Shown here in pieces: positions 26,438 to 37,501 of a stretch of DNA of 52,173 nucleotides. The notes under the pieces are model-generated. The model saw nothing but the letters and a program-made list of their open reading frames with translations. It did not search any database and was not told the origin of the DNA. The stretch's first letter is position 1; every line of letters begins with the position of its first letter. The position numbers and the translations under genes are program-made. The DNA comes from Chitinophaga pinensis (GTDB lineage Bacteria; Bacteroidota; Bacteroidia; 2-12-FULL-35-15), in the NCBI GenBank assembly GCA_945865315.1, contig CAMBDK010000007.1, forward strand, positions 1-52,173, written 5' to 3'.

Positions 26438-27709
26438 ATGCTGCAACTTAATTACATCCGCGAAAACAAAGAGGAGGCCATTGAGCGCCTGGCCATTAAA
26501 AACTTTGATGCAAAAGTCATCGTTGAAAAAATTCTGGATCTTGATAACGACAGAAGAAGGACGCAGAATGAATTAGATTCGCTTCTAAACGAAGCAAATA
26601 TCCTTGCAAAACAAGTTGGAGAATTATTTAGTAAAGGTAAAAAGGCCGAAGCGGAGGAGCTAAAAACAAAAAGTGTTAGCCTAAAGGAAAAATCAAGTAA
26701 ACTTGCAGAGCTTCTGAAATCAATAGAAGAGCAGCAGTTTGGTTTATTGGTTCAAGTACCTAATACGCCAAGCTTAAGCGTTCCAAAAGGGAAAATGCCT
26801 GCCGATAATGAAAAGGTGTACGAGGGTGGGGGGGTACCAAAATTACATGAGGGAGCAAAACCTCATTGGGAGCTTGCCGAACAATATGATTTAATTGATT
26901 TTGAATTAGGTGTTAAGATAGCAGGGGCAGGATTCCCTGTTTATAAGGGTAAAGGAGCTCGTTTGCAGCGAGCATTGATAAATTTTTTTTTAGACAGGGC
27001 TACGGCTGCCGGATATCTTGAAATTCAGCCCCCCATTTTGGTAAATGAAGCATCAGGCTTTGCAACAGGGCAGCTGCCGGATAAAGAAGGGCAAATGTAC
27101 CACAGCACTATCGATAATTTATATTTAATTCCTACAGCAGAAGTTCCCATTACAAATATTTATAGGGATGTAATTTTAAAGTCGGAGCAGTTACCTATTA
27201 AAATGTGCGGCTATACCCCTTGTTTCAGAAGAGAGGCAGGCAGCTATGGGAAGGATGTGCGTGGTTTAAATCGTTTGCACCAGTTTGATAAAGTAGAGGT
27301 TGTTCAAATTGTTCATCCCGATAAATCGTATCATGCCTTGGAGGAAATGCGGGAATATGTTGCAGGCTTGCTTAGAGAGCTAGAGCTCCCTTTCCGCATT
27401 CTAAAACTTTGTGGTGGCGATATGAGTTTCGCTTCAGCGTTAACATACGATTTTGAAACCTTTTCGGCAGCACAAGAAAAATGGCTTGAAGTAAGCTCTG
27501 TTTCTAATTTTGAAGCCTTTCAAAGCAATCGCTTAAAGTTGCGATTTAAAGGAGGGGAATCAAAAACACAGCTTGCGCATACACTTAATGGCAGCGCATT
27601 GGCCTTGCCGCGCATAGTAGCGTCGCTACTAGAAAATAATCAATGCCCGGAGGGAATAAAAATCCCTAAAGCTTTGATACCATATACAGGTTTTAGTTTG
27701 ATAAATTAA
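26438..27709 (+). CDS. serS: Seryl-tRNA synthetase
   Basis: The 423-aa SerRS charges tRNA-Ser. The N-terminal coiled-coil arm (about 25-105) binds the tRNA long variable arm. Class II motifs follow: motif 2 in CFRREAGSYGKDVRGLNRLHQFDKVE and motif 3 in NGSALALPRIVASLLEN. Full length. It is a single gene with its own 5' region; a repeat begins 4 bp after its stop. Confidence 0.98.
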   Translation: MLQLNYIRENKEEAIERLAIKNFDAKVIVEKILDLDNDRRRTQNELDSLLNEANILAKQVGELFSKGKKAEAEELKTKSVSLKEKSSKLAELLKSIEEQQFGLLVQVPNTPSLSVPKGKMPADNEKVYEGGGVPKLHEGAKPHWELAEQYDLIDFELGVKIAGAGFPVYKGKGARLQRALINFFLDRATAAGYLEIQPPILVNEASGFATGQLPDKEGQMYHSTIDNLYLIPTAEVPITNIYRDVILKSEQLPIKMCGYTPCFRREAGSYGKDVRGLNRLHQFDKVEVVQIVHPDKSYHALEEMREYVAGLLRELELPFRILKLCGGDMSFASALTYDFETFSAAQEKWLEVSSVSNFEAFQSNRLKLRFKGGESKTQLAHTLNGSALALPRIVASLLENNQCPEGIKIPKALIPYTGFSLIN

Positions 27710-27712
27710 GTG

Positions 27713-27867
27713 TAATACCAATTATAGTTTCAAAATAGTCCAATCCAAGACCCAACCAACTTTCTGGACTCCGCTCGAAATTACCCTGAGGGAAGTCATT
27801 TTGAGCGAAGTAGAGAAAGGGTGCGGCTTAATAAAAATGGACGAATATATATTTACAAATGGTATTA
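27713..27867. repeat. 155-bp palindromic repeat with TAATACCA ends
   Basis: The stretch starts TAATACCA (27713-27720) and ends TGGTATTA (27860-27867), with further pairing of TAGTCCA and TGGACGA near the ends. Its core CTCCGCTCGAAAT (27767 on) faces TCATTTTGAGCGAAG (27798 on). The core resembles a dispersed palindrome frequent in Bacteroidota genomes. No clear target duplication was found. It may be a non-autonomous element or serve as the serS terminator. Confidence 0.5.
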
Positions 27868-28030
27868 GTCTTTTGTTTTTGGTAATAAGGTCCAAAAAGG
27901 TTAGAGGGTTTACTATAAAGCATTCGGAGAGATAAAGAGTGTATGGGTATGAAAGAGGTATGCGTTTTTTTGGCGCTTCAAACCTAATAAAGGTTTTTAT
28001 TTTATAGGAAGGCAATGGTTGATAAATAAA
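27868..28030. other. Intergenic stretch between the serS repeat and the atpC terminator
   Basis: No gene or motif recognised. The 97-aa frame on minus across 27722-28015 has no protein character and overlaps the repeat. Confidence 0.4.
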
Positions 28031-28075
28031 ATACCAGAAGAAAAATAAATAGTTTTATTATTTTTCTTCTGGTAT
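28031..28075 (-). terminator. Perfect 18-bp hairpin terminating atpDC
   Basis: ATACCAGAAGAAAAATAA (28031-28048) and TTATTTTTCTTCTGGTAT (28058-28075) pair perfectly around a 9-nt loop. On minus the stem is followed by TTTATTTATC. It lies 30 bp past the atpC stop and closes the atpDC unit; it may also stop plus-strand transcripts. Confidence 0.75.
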
Positions 28076-28105
28076 AAAAGTGTTGAGCAAAAACAATAAG
28101 CTTAA

Positions 28106-28348
28106 TTAAGCATTTTCGGCAAGAACAATAATTTTATTATTCAAGACTTCAACCACGCCACCGTTTATTTCAAATTTTTCAATCTGCTTCTTATTGTCCA
28201 CTATTTTTACGATCCCTTTATTCAGGGTAGCAATAATTGCTGCGTGGTTTTTTAGTATGCCAAAGGAGCCATCAGAACCGGGTAACTTAACCGATTCTAC
28301 GTCGCCACTATAAATTATTTTATCCGGAGTTATTATTTCTAAATACAT
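28106..28348 (-). CDS. atpC: ATP synthase F1 epsilon subunit, short form
   Basis: 80 aa, starting MYLEIITPDKIIYSGDVESVKLPGSDGSFGIL. Only the N-terminal beta-sandwich that contacts gamma and the c-ring is present; the C-terminal helical hairpin that inhibits ATP hydrolysis in other bacteria is missing. Short epsilons are normal in Bacteroidota, so this is not truncation. It follows atpD by 82 bp. Confidence 0.95.
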   Translation of the reverse strand: MYLEIITPDKIIYSGDVESVKLPGSDGSFGILKNHAAIIATLNKGIVKIVDNKKQIEKFEINGGVVEVLNNKIIVLAENA

Positions 28349-28430
28349 GTTTTCAAAAATTGGAAATTGTATGATTTTTAATCTGGGTAATTTTAAATAA
28401 AAATTAATTTACAATACCTTAGCATGGCCG

Positions 28431-29945
<1,515 letters not shown>

Positions 29946-29973
29946 TTAAATTTAATTTTTTAAAAAACTTGTG

Positions 29974-29981
29974 CAAAATTA
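29974..29981 (-). promoter_or_regulatory. Promoter -7 box for atpDC
   Basis: On minus TAATTTTG matches TAnnTTTG, 41 bp before the atpD ATG. No convincing -33 box. Confidence 0.5.
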
Positions 29982-30027
29982 GTGTATTTTTTTGAGTGAA
30001 AACAGCAATTTATAAAATATTTATAAT

Positions 30028-30035
30028 TAATTTCG
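30028..30035 (+). promoter_or_regulatory. Promoter -7 box for ribF
   Basis: TAATTTCG, the same one-base variant as before rplU and the CAT tRNA, 16 bp before the ribF ATG. The leader would be very short. Confidence 0.4.
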
Positions 30036-30050
30036 CAAATATTTCTACAA

Positions 30051-31022
30051 ATGAAGGTTTATAACAATATTGATTCATTTAAATGCCTTAAGAATCCGGT
30101 GGTTACCACAGGAACTTTTGACGGGGTTCATTTAGGACATCAAAAGATAATTTCTCGATTGAAAGAGGTGGCGCAGGATTGTGGCGGCGAAACGGTATTA
30201 CTTACTTTTTACCCTCACCCACGAATGGTTCTTTTTCCGGATGACAATGAGCTTAAGCTTATTAATACCCAAGAGGAAAAAATCAAATTACTTGAACAGT
30301 GTGGCATAGATCATTTAATTATACACCCTTTTACTAAAGATTTTTCCAGGCTTACATCCATTGAGTTTATACGCAATATATTAGTCAATAAGATAAAAAC
30401 TACACGCCTTGTAATTGGTTATAACCATCATTTTGGGAGGAATCGCGAAGGAACATTTGAGCATTTGAAAGAATATGGGCCCCTCTATGGTTTTGAAGTG
30501 GAGGAAATACCAGCAAAAGACATAGAAAATATTGATATAAGCTCCACAAAAATAAGAAAAGCATTGCTTGAAGGAGACATAAAATCGGCAAATACTTTTT
30601 TGGGGTATTTATATTCCTTGACTGGTTTGGTTACCGAAGGGTTAAAGCTAGGTAGGGAATTAGGTTATCCTACTGCCAATCTGGTAGTTTTGGATAAATA
30701 TAAATTGATACCGGCAGATGGTGTGTACGCAGTAAAAGTAAAGCATAAGGAAACAATTTATGGAGGCATGTTAAGTATAGGAGATAATCCTACCATAGAA
30801 GGCAAAGGGCGTAGCATTGAAGTAAATATTTTTGATTTCGACAAAAATATTTACAAGGAAGAGCTAACAATTTATTTTGTGGAATGGCTGCGTAAAGAGA
30901 TTATGTTTAATGGTTTAGAGGAGCTGAAAGAGCAGCTAGCAAAAGACAAAGATGCCAGCATAAAAAAAATGCAGGACCCTTTATATCATTTTAGTCTCTC
31001 TAGTCAAAGTTTATCCCAATAA
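30051..31022 (+). CDS. ribF: Bifunctional riboflavin kinase/FAD synthetase
   Basis: 323 aa. The N-terminal FMN adenylyltransferase domain carries GTFDGVHLGH at 21-30 and the IGYNHHFGRNREG loop. The C-terminal riboflavin kinase domain carries GRELGYPTANL and ADGVYAVKV. It makes FMN and FAD from riboflavin and ATP. Single gene, divergent from atpD. Confidence 0.97.
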   Translation: MKVYNNIDSFKCLKNPVVTTGTFDGVHLGHQKIISRLKEVAQDCGGETVLLTFYPHPRMVLFPDDNELKLINTQEEKIKLLEQCGIDHLIIHPFTKDFSRLTSIEFIRNILVNKIKTTRLVIGYNHHFGRNREGTFEHLKEYGPLYGFEVEEIPAKDIENIDISSTKIRKALLEGDIKSANTFLGYLYSLTGLVTEGLKLGRELGYPTANLVVLDKYKLIPADGVYAVKVKHKETIYGGMLSIGDNPTIEGKGRSIEVNIFDFDKNIYKEELTIYFVEWLRKEIMFNGLEELKEQLAKDKDASIKKMQDPLYHFSLSSQSLSQ

Positions 31023-31095
31023 GGAATCCTTAAAAATACAATAAGGGCTTATTAATTTTAAAACAAGTGCTTTATTATTTTATATAAAAAAATAA

Positions 31096-31731
31096 TTGAA
31101 AACGAAACCCCAATACATTAAAAAGAAGGCATATTTAATTTATTTGCTATATTTTTTTATTTTTATTTCCCCAAAATTAAGTGCTCAATACCAATTGCTA
31201 GACTCCCTTACTTTAGATACGCTGAGGTCGTTTAAAAGTATTGGCGAGGCGATAAAAAATCCAGAAAGCGTAATAAAATTAGAGCTTAGAAGGAAAAAAA
31301 TAAAAAAATTCCCTCCTGAAATTTTCAATTTTCCAAATCTTCAATACTTGGATATAAGTAAAAATGATATAGAAGAGATTCCTGCCGAAATAGGCCAGCT
31401 AAAAAACTTACAATATTTAGCTATTTCAAGAAACGGTTTGGAGGAGCTTCCTCCGGAAATTGGAAGTCTTAGTAATTTATTTTATCTGGAGATTAATAAC
31501 AATAATTTAAGTTCGCTACCAAGTGAAATTGGCAAGCTCGAAAAATTAAAAACGCTAGATTTGTGGAGCAATGATATCGACAAATTCCCGACAGAAATTA
31601 AAAATTTAAAAAAGCTGGAGATCTTAGATTTGCGTGTTATTATGATTCCTGATATAGAACAAGCGAGGGTGAAATCGCTGCTGCCAAAAACAAAAATATT
31701 TTTTTCGCCATTTTGTAAATGCGCACAATGA
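31096..31731 (+). CDS. Secreted leucine-rich-repeat protein
   Basis: A 211-aa product from a TTG start at 31096; no in-frame ATG precedes the signal peptide (MKTKPQYIKKKAYLIYLLYF, cleaved after about KLSAQ), so the TTG is probably the real start. Residues about 60-185 hold five to six leucine-rich repeats of the short bacterial type (LQYLDISKNDIEEIPAEIGQ and similar). It is exported and probably binds protein or peptide. The end CKCAQ may form a disulfide. Function unknown. Confidence 0.8.
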   Translation: MKTKPQYIKKKAYLIYLLYFFIFISPKLSAQYQLLDSLTLDTLRSFKSIGEAIKNPESVIKLELRRKKIKKFPPEIFNFPNLQYLDISKNDIEEIPAEIGQLKNLQYLAISRNGLEELPPEIGSLSNLFYLEINNNNLSSLPSEIGKLEKLKTLDLWSNDIDKFPTEIKNLKKLEILDLRVIMIPDIEQARVKSLLPKTKIFFSPFCKCAQ

Positions 31732-31875
31732 GGCATTAGAAAATCTTCAAGCCAAACAATTTTACAATCGCAGAAAATTAGTATTAAAAAAGCAATTGAA
31801 ATACAAATAAAAAAAATTGTCGAAAAACATCCAATTTTTATTCGCGAGAAGCAATAGTACACCAATTTATTAAAA

Positions 31876-32838
31876 ATGGATTTTCACTTAAGTTTCCCCA
31901 TTAAATTTTTCGCACAAAAATTAAACTATTCTCATAAATCTCTATTTATAGGTTCTTGTTTTGCCGAAAACATTTGTGATTTAATGAATACTTATAAATT
32001 TAAAGTAGTTCAGAATCCTCATGGTATATTGTATAATCCAGCAAGCATTGCAATAGCCTTACGAAGATACATCAACAAAAAGCTGCTGCAAGAGGCGGAT
32101 TTATTTTACTTCAACGAATGCTGGAATAGCCCAGAACATCACAGTAGATTTTCAAATAAAGACAGGCAAAACTGCTTAACAACAATTAATAATAAAATAT
32201 CCTCCTCCAATATTTTTCTAAGGGACTGCGACTGGCTATTTATCACTTTCGGGTCCTCTTATGTTTATAAAGATAAGCAAACAGGCGAAATGGTTGGCAA
32301 TTGTCATAAAAGGCCACAACAAGCATTCACAAAATTAATGCTAAGCACTTCAGAAGTTATATTAGATTATACGCAACTTATTCAGGAAATAACAGAATTT
32401 AACAGGAATATAAAAATCGTATTTACTATCAGCCCAGTGCGTCATATAAGGGATGGGGTAATAGAAAACAGCTTAAGCAAGGCGCGATTGATTGAAGCTG
32501 TTCATGAGCTTGTAAAATTAAAAGACAATATTTTTTATTTTCCAGCTTACGAAATAGTTTTAGATGATTTACGCGACTATCGTTTTTTTAAAGCAGATTT
32601 AATTCATCCTAACGAACAGGCTATAAGCTATGTTTTCGAAAAAATAATGGAAGCGATTTTTGATGAGGAGTCAAAGCTGCTTTTCGAAAAAATAAAAGAA
32701 ATTATTATCGCCAAGCAACATCGCCCCTTTAATATTAATTCTGAAAGCTATAATAAATTTAAGGCTTTTTATGAATCACGTATCCTTCAATTACAATTAA
32801 AACACCCAAATATTAAGTTTGAAGACGATATTCAATAA
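31876..32838 (+). CDS. GSCFA-domain protein
   Basis: A 320-aa protein beginning with the family signature near the N-terminus (FIGSCFAENICD at about 35-46), then NPHGILYNP, TFGSSYVY, then FTISPVRHIRDG and HPNEQA. The signature GSCFA names the Pfam family, and the G-S and H-P-N blocks suggest an SGNH-hydrolase-like fold. The substrate is unknown, and no signal peptide is visible. Confidence 0.9.
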   Translation: MDFHLSFPIKFFAQKLNYSHKSLFIGSCFAENICDLMNTYKFKVVQNPHGILYNPASIAIALRRYINKKLLQEADLFYFNECWNSPEHHSRFSNKDRQNCLTTINNKISSSNIFLRDCDWLFITFGSSYVYKDKQTGEMVGNCHKRPQQAFTKLMLSTSEVILDYTQLIQEITEFNRNIKIVFTISPVRHIRDGVIENSLSKARLIEAVHELVKLKDNIFYFPAYEIVLDDLRDYRFFKADLIHPNEQAISYVFEKIMEAIFDEESKLLFEKIKEIIIAKQHRPFNINSESYNKFKAFYESRILQLQLKHPNIKFEDDIQ

Positions 32839-32923
32839 TTAATATTACGATTATTTACAGATTTCTGTTTTTTAAAAATTAATTTAAATATATTTGTTTA
32901 CTTAAATTTTAAAATACACATTT

Positions 32924-34783
32924 ATGAAAAAAGCAATTACACTAATTTTATTGTTCGCAATTTATTCAACAAGCCTATGCGCACAGGCTACTCCCAATGC
33001 TAGTTTTGAAAGCTGGACAACACAAGGGTTTTTTTCTTATGAAGAGGCGAACAGCTGGGATAGCCCCAACCACGAAACAAACGTAGTTGGTACTTTTGTA
33101 TGTATTAAAACTACCGACAAGCATACCGGTACATATGCTATGAAGCTTGTTTCAAAAACGATAGCGGGGATGCAGGACGCCCCAGGTGTAGTTACTACAG
33201 GAATATTGCCGACATCAAATGGGGGTTTAATTACAGGTGGGCAGGCTTATACTTTAAGGCCCGACAGCATTGTTGGCTGGTATAAATTTAGTCCGGGAGC
33301 GGCAGGGGATAATGGCCTAGCAGAGTTTAGGTTAATGGGGGCAGGAGGGGATAACGACTCTGTGGCTGTTGCAACATTTAAAACACCTACTTCAGCGGTA
33401 AGTTCATATACTCGATTTTCAAAGGCCTTAAGCTATTACTCTTTAGGCGCTGTTGTAAATTCAAGATGGCTTTTGGTTTCTACAAAAAATGGCGACGCTC
33501 CCGTAATTAACAGCACTATTTTTGTTGACGACCTTGATCTTATTTTTTTAGTGCGCGACAGCATAGCTATTACAAGTGGGGCAAACCCAATGTGTGCCGG
33601 GCAATCTATAACCTTTACCTGCTTCCCTCATAATGGTGGAACAAGCCCTTCTTATCAATGGAAGGTAAATGGAGCTAACGTTGGAACCAACAGCTCAAAC
33701 TATACTAGTACAACTTTAACAACAGGGCAAATTGTTACTTGTGTTTTAACTTCAAATTTAAGTGGTGTAACCTTGGTAGGCAACCCGGCAGTGTCGTCTG
33801 GTATTACACTAGTTGTATCCACCCCTGCTACACCCACCATCTCTTCAAATGGAGAGGTTTTAACTTCTAGTTCTGCTAGCGGAAATCAATGGTATTTAAA
33901 TGGCGTCATTATTTCTGGCGCCACTAACCAAACCTATACTACTAATCAAATTGGTAGCTATACGCTTGTAGTAACATTAAATGGTTGCGCATCCGCCCCC
34001 TCTGCGGCAGTAGAAATAAGCTCCACATTTATTGCAGGGGTATCTATTTCGACAGAAACAAACCCAAGCTGCCTTGGAGCGCCGACAACTTTTACTGCAA
34101 TCCCATCAAATGGAGGAACAACTCCAATATACCAGTGGCAAATAAATGGGGTGAATACGGGCACTAATAGCCCTCTGCTTAATGTTAATAATTTAACAAA
34201 TGGGCAAATAATTACTTGTATTTTAACTTCAAACTACCCTAATGTTGGGGGGAACCCAGCAACATCTAATGCTATTATAATGGTAGTAAACGCAACAATC
34301 CCATCAACACCTATTATTAGTGTAAGTGGAGGTGGTGGGGTGCTAACATCCAGCGCCACAACGGGGAATCAGTGGTATTTAAACGATTCATTAATACTTA
34401 ATGCGACCAACCAAACCTTAATTGTAACTGAAAACGGTATTTATACCCTTATCGTTACTGTTGGAGGCTGTTCATCTTTAAAATCTGCGGCAGTAACAAT
34501 TATTAATGCAGGAATTAACAATGCGAATAAGAATTCTTATTTTTCAATTTATCCAAATCCCAATGAAGGGGACTTTACCGTTTCGTTTAATCTAATATTA
34601 AAATTAAATTATAAGCTGGAGCTTAGAAATACTTTTGGTCAGTTAATTTTTCAAGAAATATTGCCCGACTTTATTGGGGATTATTCTAAACAATTGAATA
34701 TAAAACAATTTGGCAAAGGTGTCTATTTTATTAGCCTCAGCAACTCGAGTAGCAATAGTGTAAAACGCATTATAGTTTATTAA
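32924..34783 (+). CDS. Secreted protein with T9SS type A sorting domain
   Basis: 619 aa. Signal peptide (about 1-21, ending SLCAQ), an N-terminal region of about 190 residues with a jelly-roll-like carbohydrate-binding look (ANASFESW, then a conserved W-Y-K-F-P), then two copies of an Ig-like pair, each opening with a CxG/CLG segment (NP-C-G) and carrying SYQW/IYQW and GNQWYLN. The final 80 residues open with FSIYPNPNEGDFTV and end KRIIVY, the type A sorting signal for the type IX secretion system. Surface or secreted; ligand unknown. A terminator follows. Confidence 0.87.
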   Translation: MKKAITLILLFAIYSTSLCAQATPNASFESWTTQGFFSYEEANSWDSPNHETNVVGTFVCIKTTDKHTGTYAMKLVSKTIAGMQDAPGVVTTGILPTSNGGLITGGQAYTLRPDSIVGWYKFSPGAAGDNGLAEFRLMGAGGDNDSVAVATFKTPTSAVSSYTRFSKALSYYSLGAVVNSRWLLVSTKNGDAPVINSTIFVDDLDLIFLVRDSIAITSGANPMCAGQSITFTCFPHNGGTSPSYQWKVNGANVGTNSSNYTSTTLTTGQIVTCVLTSNLSGVTLVGNPAVSSGITLVVSTPATPTISSNGEVLTSSSASGNQWYLNGVIISGATNQTYTTNQIGSYTLVVTLNGCASAPSAAVEISSTFIAGVSISTETNPSCLGAPTTFTAIPSNGGTTPIYQWQINGVNTGTNSPLLNVNNLTNGQIITCILTSNYPNVGGNPATSNAIIMVVNATIPSTPIISVSGGGGVLTSSATTGNQWYLNDSLILNATNQTLIVTENGIYTLIVTVGGCSSLKSAAVTIINAGINNANKNSYFSIYPNPNEGDFTVSFNLILKLNYKLELRNTFGQLIFQEILPDFIGDYSKQLNIKQFGKGVYFISLSNSSSNSVKRIIVY

Positions 34784-34800
34784 TATTTTTATTATAAAAA

Positions 34801-34840
34801 GCGCGCTGTTAAAATTTCGACAGCGTGCCTTCGATTTTTT
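34801..34840 (+). terminator. Terminator after the T9SS type A gene
   Basis: GCGCGCTGT (34801-34809) pairs with ACAGCGTGC (34820-34828) with one mismatch, followed by a T-rich tract. Confidence 0.7.
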
Positions 34841-34902
34841 ATTTCTTAGTAATTTGCTGTTTCAGCAATTTTATATTTTTTTATAAACGGCAGCCAATAC
34901 CT

Positions 34903-37308
34903 ATGAATCTTAAAAAAATAGTACGTGTTATAATATTTCTATACTTCTCGCTCTATCCTATTTTAAATTACGCGCAAGGGGCTGGGATTTTAAAAGGCTT
35001 AGTAGTGGAAAGTTTTGATAACGAATTAATAATTGGAGCAGTTGTTTATGAGCTATCGGATATTTCGCATGGCGTAACATCTGATTTTAATGGGAACTAT
35101 CAATTAAATTTATCCAAAGGGGAGCATAAAATTGTTTGCTCTTTTGTAAGTATGAAATCGGATACAATAATTATTTCTATAGACTCTTCAAAAGTTACAG
35201 AACATAATTTCGTATTAAAATCAAATGCTACCCAATTACAAACGATGGTTATTTCTGCCGGCAAATACGAACAAAAGCTATCAGAAATAACAGTATCGAT
35301 GGAGGTTTTAAAGCCCTCCTTGATCGAAAATAAAAATTCGACCAGCATTAAGGGGGTGCTAGAGCAAGCGCCGGGATTAAATATATTAGATGGCGAGCCA
35401 CAAATACGAGGTGGCAGCGGATTTAATTTTGGAATAGGCAGTAGGGTTGCAATTCTGATTGATGGACTGCCTGCATTGGCTGGTGACGGCGGGAGGCCAG
35501 AATGGAATTTCATCCCTCTTGAAAATGTAGAACAAATAGAGATCATTAAAGGGGCTTCCTCTGTAACCTATGGCTCCTCTGCATTAAGTGGAAGTATCAA
35601 TATTAGAACAGCCTATCCCAAAGAAAAACCCATAACAAAAATTTCTCTATCGTCGGGCGTTTACGACAGCCCCTCCATAGAAAATTCGAAATGGTGGAAA
35701 GGCACTGCAAATTTTTCAAGCGCTAACTTTTTGCATTCCGAAAAAATTGGGCAGCTCGATTTAGTAATAGGAGGCATGGGCATTTATGACCATGGTTATA
35801 TTGGGCCGGCTTCCTATCACCCAGGATTTGGTAATGCAAATGATACAGCAATTAAAGAAAACCAGGTAGGCGAAAAGACTGCACGCATTAATTTTAATTT
35901 GCGTTATCGCCCTAAAAATTATAGCAATATAAATTATGGAATTAATGGGAATTTTATGAATTCTTCGAATAATTTGTCGCTGATCTGGGATAACGATACA
36001 TCAGGCATATACAGAGCATTTCCAAATACAATGACCTTGCAAAACCAAACTATTTTTTATTTAGATCCTTTTATTAATTATTTTTCAAAAAGTGGTTTTA
36101 AACATAGCCTTCGTACACGATATTTTTATTCTGAAAACACTTCTAAAAAGCGAGAAGAAAGCAATACCAATGATGCGAATGTATTTTATAGCGAATACCA
36201 ACTTACGAAACTTTTAAAGAGTAAGTTAAACATTACTGGAGGAATTATTATGAATCAAACTTATGCGCATTCGGGAACCCCATATAAAGATGTATTACCA
36301 GAAAACCACCTTCAAAATTTCGCTTTGTATTTACAATTTGACAAGAAATTATGGAATGTCTTAAACGCATCCATAGGGTTTAGGAATGAGTCTTTTATAA
36401 TGAATGAGGACAAAATGCTTACAAAACCAATATTCCGTTCCGGATTAAATTTACAAGTAGCGGGGGCAACATTTTTGCGAGGCTCCTTTGGACAAGGGTA
36501 TCGTTTTCCTACCATTACCGAAAAGTACATGCGGTCCGATATTGGAGGCATGTCCATATTTCCAAATCCGCAGCTATTGTCAGAATCTAGCTGGAATGCT
36601 GAATTAGCATTGAAGCAAGCTTTTAAAATAAATAATTTTTTAGGTGCTATTGATGTGGCATTCTTTTGGCAAGAATATGCAAACACCATTGAATTTACAT
36701 TTGGTACATGGGATAAGGCAAAAGATATTTATGGTGACGATAGCCTATCAAGAGGGTTTAAATATATAAATACAGGAGCTACGCGGGTAAGGGGCTTTGA
36801 AATATCATTGCCTGCTGAAGGACAAATTACGAAAGAATTAAAGCTAAGTGTTTTAGCGGATTATACATTCGTGCTCCCACAGGCAATTAAGCCAGACGAT
36901 ATTTTTTTTATCGATAGCACTTTACAGCCTATGTCATTTAACTCTAGCAGCACCGAAACAGAAAACAATATTTTAAAATATCGTTTTCAGCACATTGCGA
37001 AAATAGACTTTCAGCTATCGTACAAAAGTTATTCCATAGGAGGAGATCTCCGATCCTATAGTAATGTTCAGAATATAGATGCAGTATTTTACTTATTCGA
37101 GCCACAAATGCACAGTGGAATAGAAAAGTACAGAAAGAAAAATAATAGCGGGAGCATTATTTATGATGCAAGGATTGGGTTAGATATAACAAAAAGTTTT
37201 AAAGCGACTTTTGTAGTTAATAATTTATTTAATTTAAGTTATTCTTTGCGACCACTTAAAATTGAAGCCCCACGAACTTTTGCACTCCGCCTCTCATTAA
37301 ACTTTTAA
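34903..37308 (+). CDS. TonB-dependent outer-membrane receptor
   Basis: An 801-aa product from the ATG at 34903 (MNLKKIVRVI); the frame back to a GTG at 34825 lies in the preceding terminator and is rejected. After a signal peptide comes a carboxypeptidase-regulatory-like domain (GLVVESFDNELIIGAVVYE, about 27-110), a plug domain (about 130-240, with RGGSGFNFGIGSRVAILIDGLP and IEIIKGASSVTYGSSALSG) and a beta-barrel ending in an aromatic residue (LRLSLNF). The substrate is unknown; no SusD partner lies next to it, so a siderophore, cobalamin or metal receptor is likelier than a glycan importer. Confidence 0.93.
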   Translation: MNLKKIVRVIIFLYFSLYPILNYAQGAGILKGLVVESFDNELIIGAVVYELSDISHGVTSDFNGNYQLNLSKGEHKIVCSFVSMKSDTIIISIDSSKVTEHNFVLKSNATQLQTMVISAGKYEQKLSEITVSMEVLKPSLIENKNSTSIKGVLEQAPGLNILDGEPQIRGGSGFNFGIGSRVAILIDGLPALAGDGGRPEWNFIPLENVEQIEIIKGASSVTYGSSALSGSINIRTAYPKEKPITKISLSSGVYDSPSIENSKWWKGTANFSSANFLHSEKIGQLDLVIGGMGIYDHGYIGPASYHPGFGNANDTAIKENQVGEKTARINFNLRYRPKNYSNINYGINGNFMNSSNNLSLIWDNDTSGIYRAFPNTMTLQNQTIFYLDPFINYFSKSGFKHSLRTRYFYSENTSKKREESNTNDANVFYSEYQLTKLLKSKLNITGGIIMNQTYAHSGTPYKDVLPENHLQNFALYLQFDKKLWNVLNASIGFRNESFIMNEDKMLTKPIFRSGLNLQVAGATFLRGSFGQGYRFPTITEKYMRSDIGGMSIFPNPQLLSESSWNAELALKQAFKINNFLGAIDVAFFWQEYANTIEFTFGTWDKAKDIYGDDSLSRGFKYINTGATRVRGFEISLPAEGQITKELKLSVLADYTFVLPQAIKPDDIFFIDSTLQPMSFNSSSTETENNILKYRFQHIAKIDFQLSYKSYSIGGDLRSYSNVQNIDAVFYLFEPQMHSGIEKYRKKNNSGSIIYDARIGLDITKSFKATFVVNNLFNLSYSLRPLKIEAPRTFALRLSLNF

Positions 37309-37501
37309 TTAAAACAACAGGAAATTTAGGTGTTTACGACTCTTAGAAATTATATTCCGATAATTTCGGGAATTGTATTCTTAATTTGTGTTATTTTTAA
37401 CGATTAATTTAAAATTTCAGATGAATTTTTGTTTTAACACTAATTGTTGTTAGCGTAATTCAAAAACAAGAATTTAGCCATTTGTTAAAACTATCAAAAA
37501 A

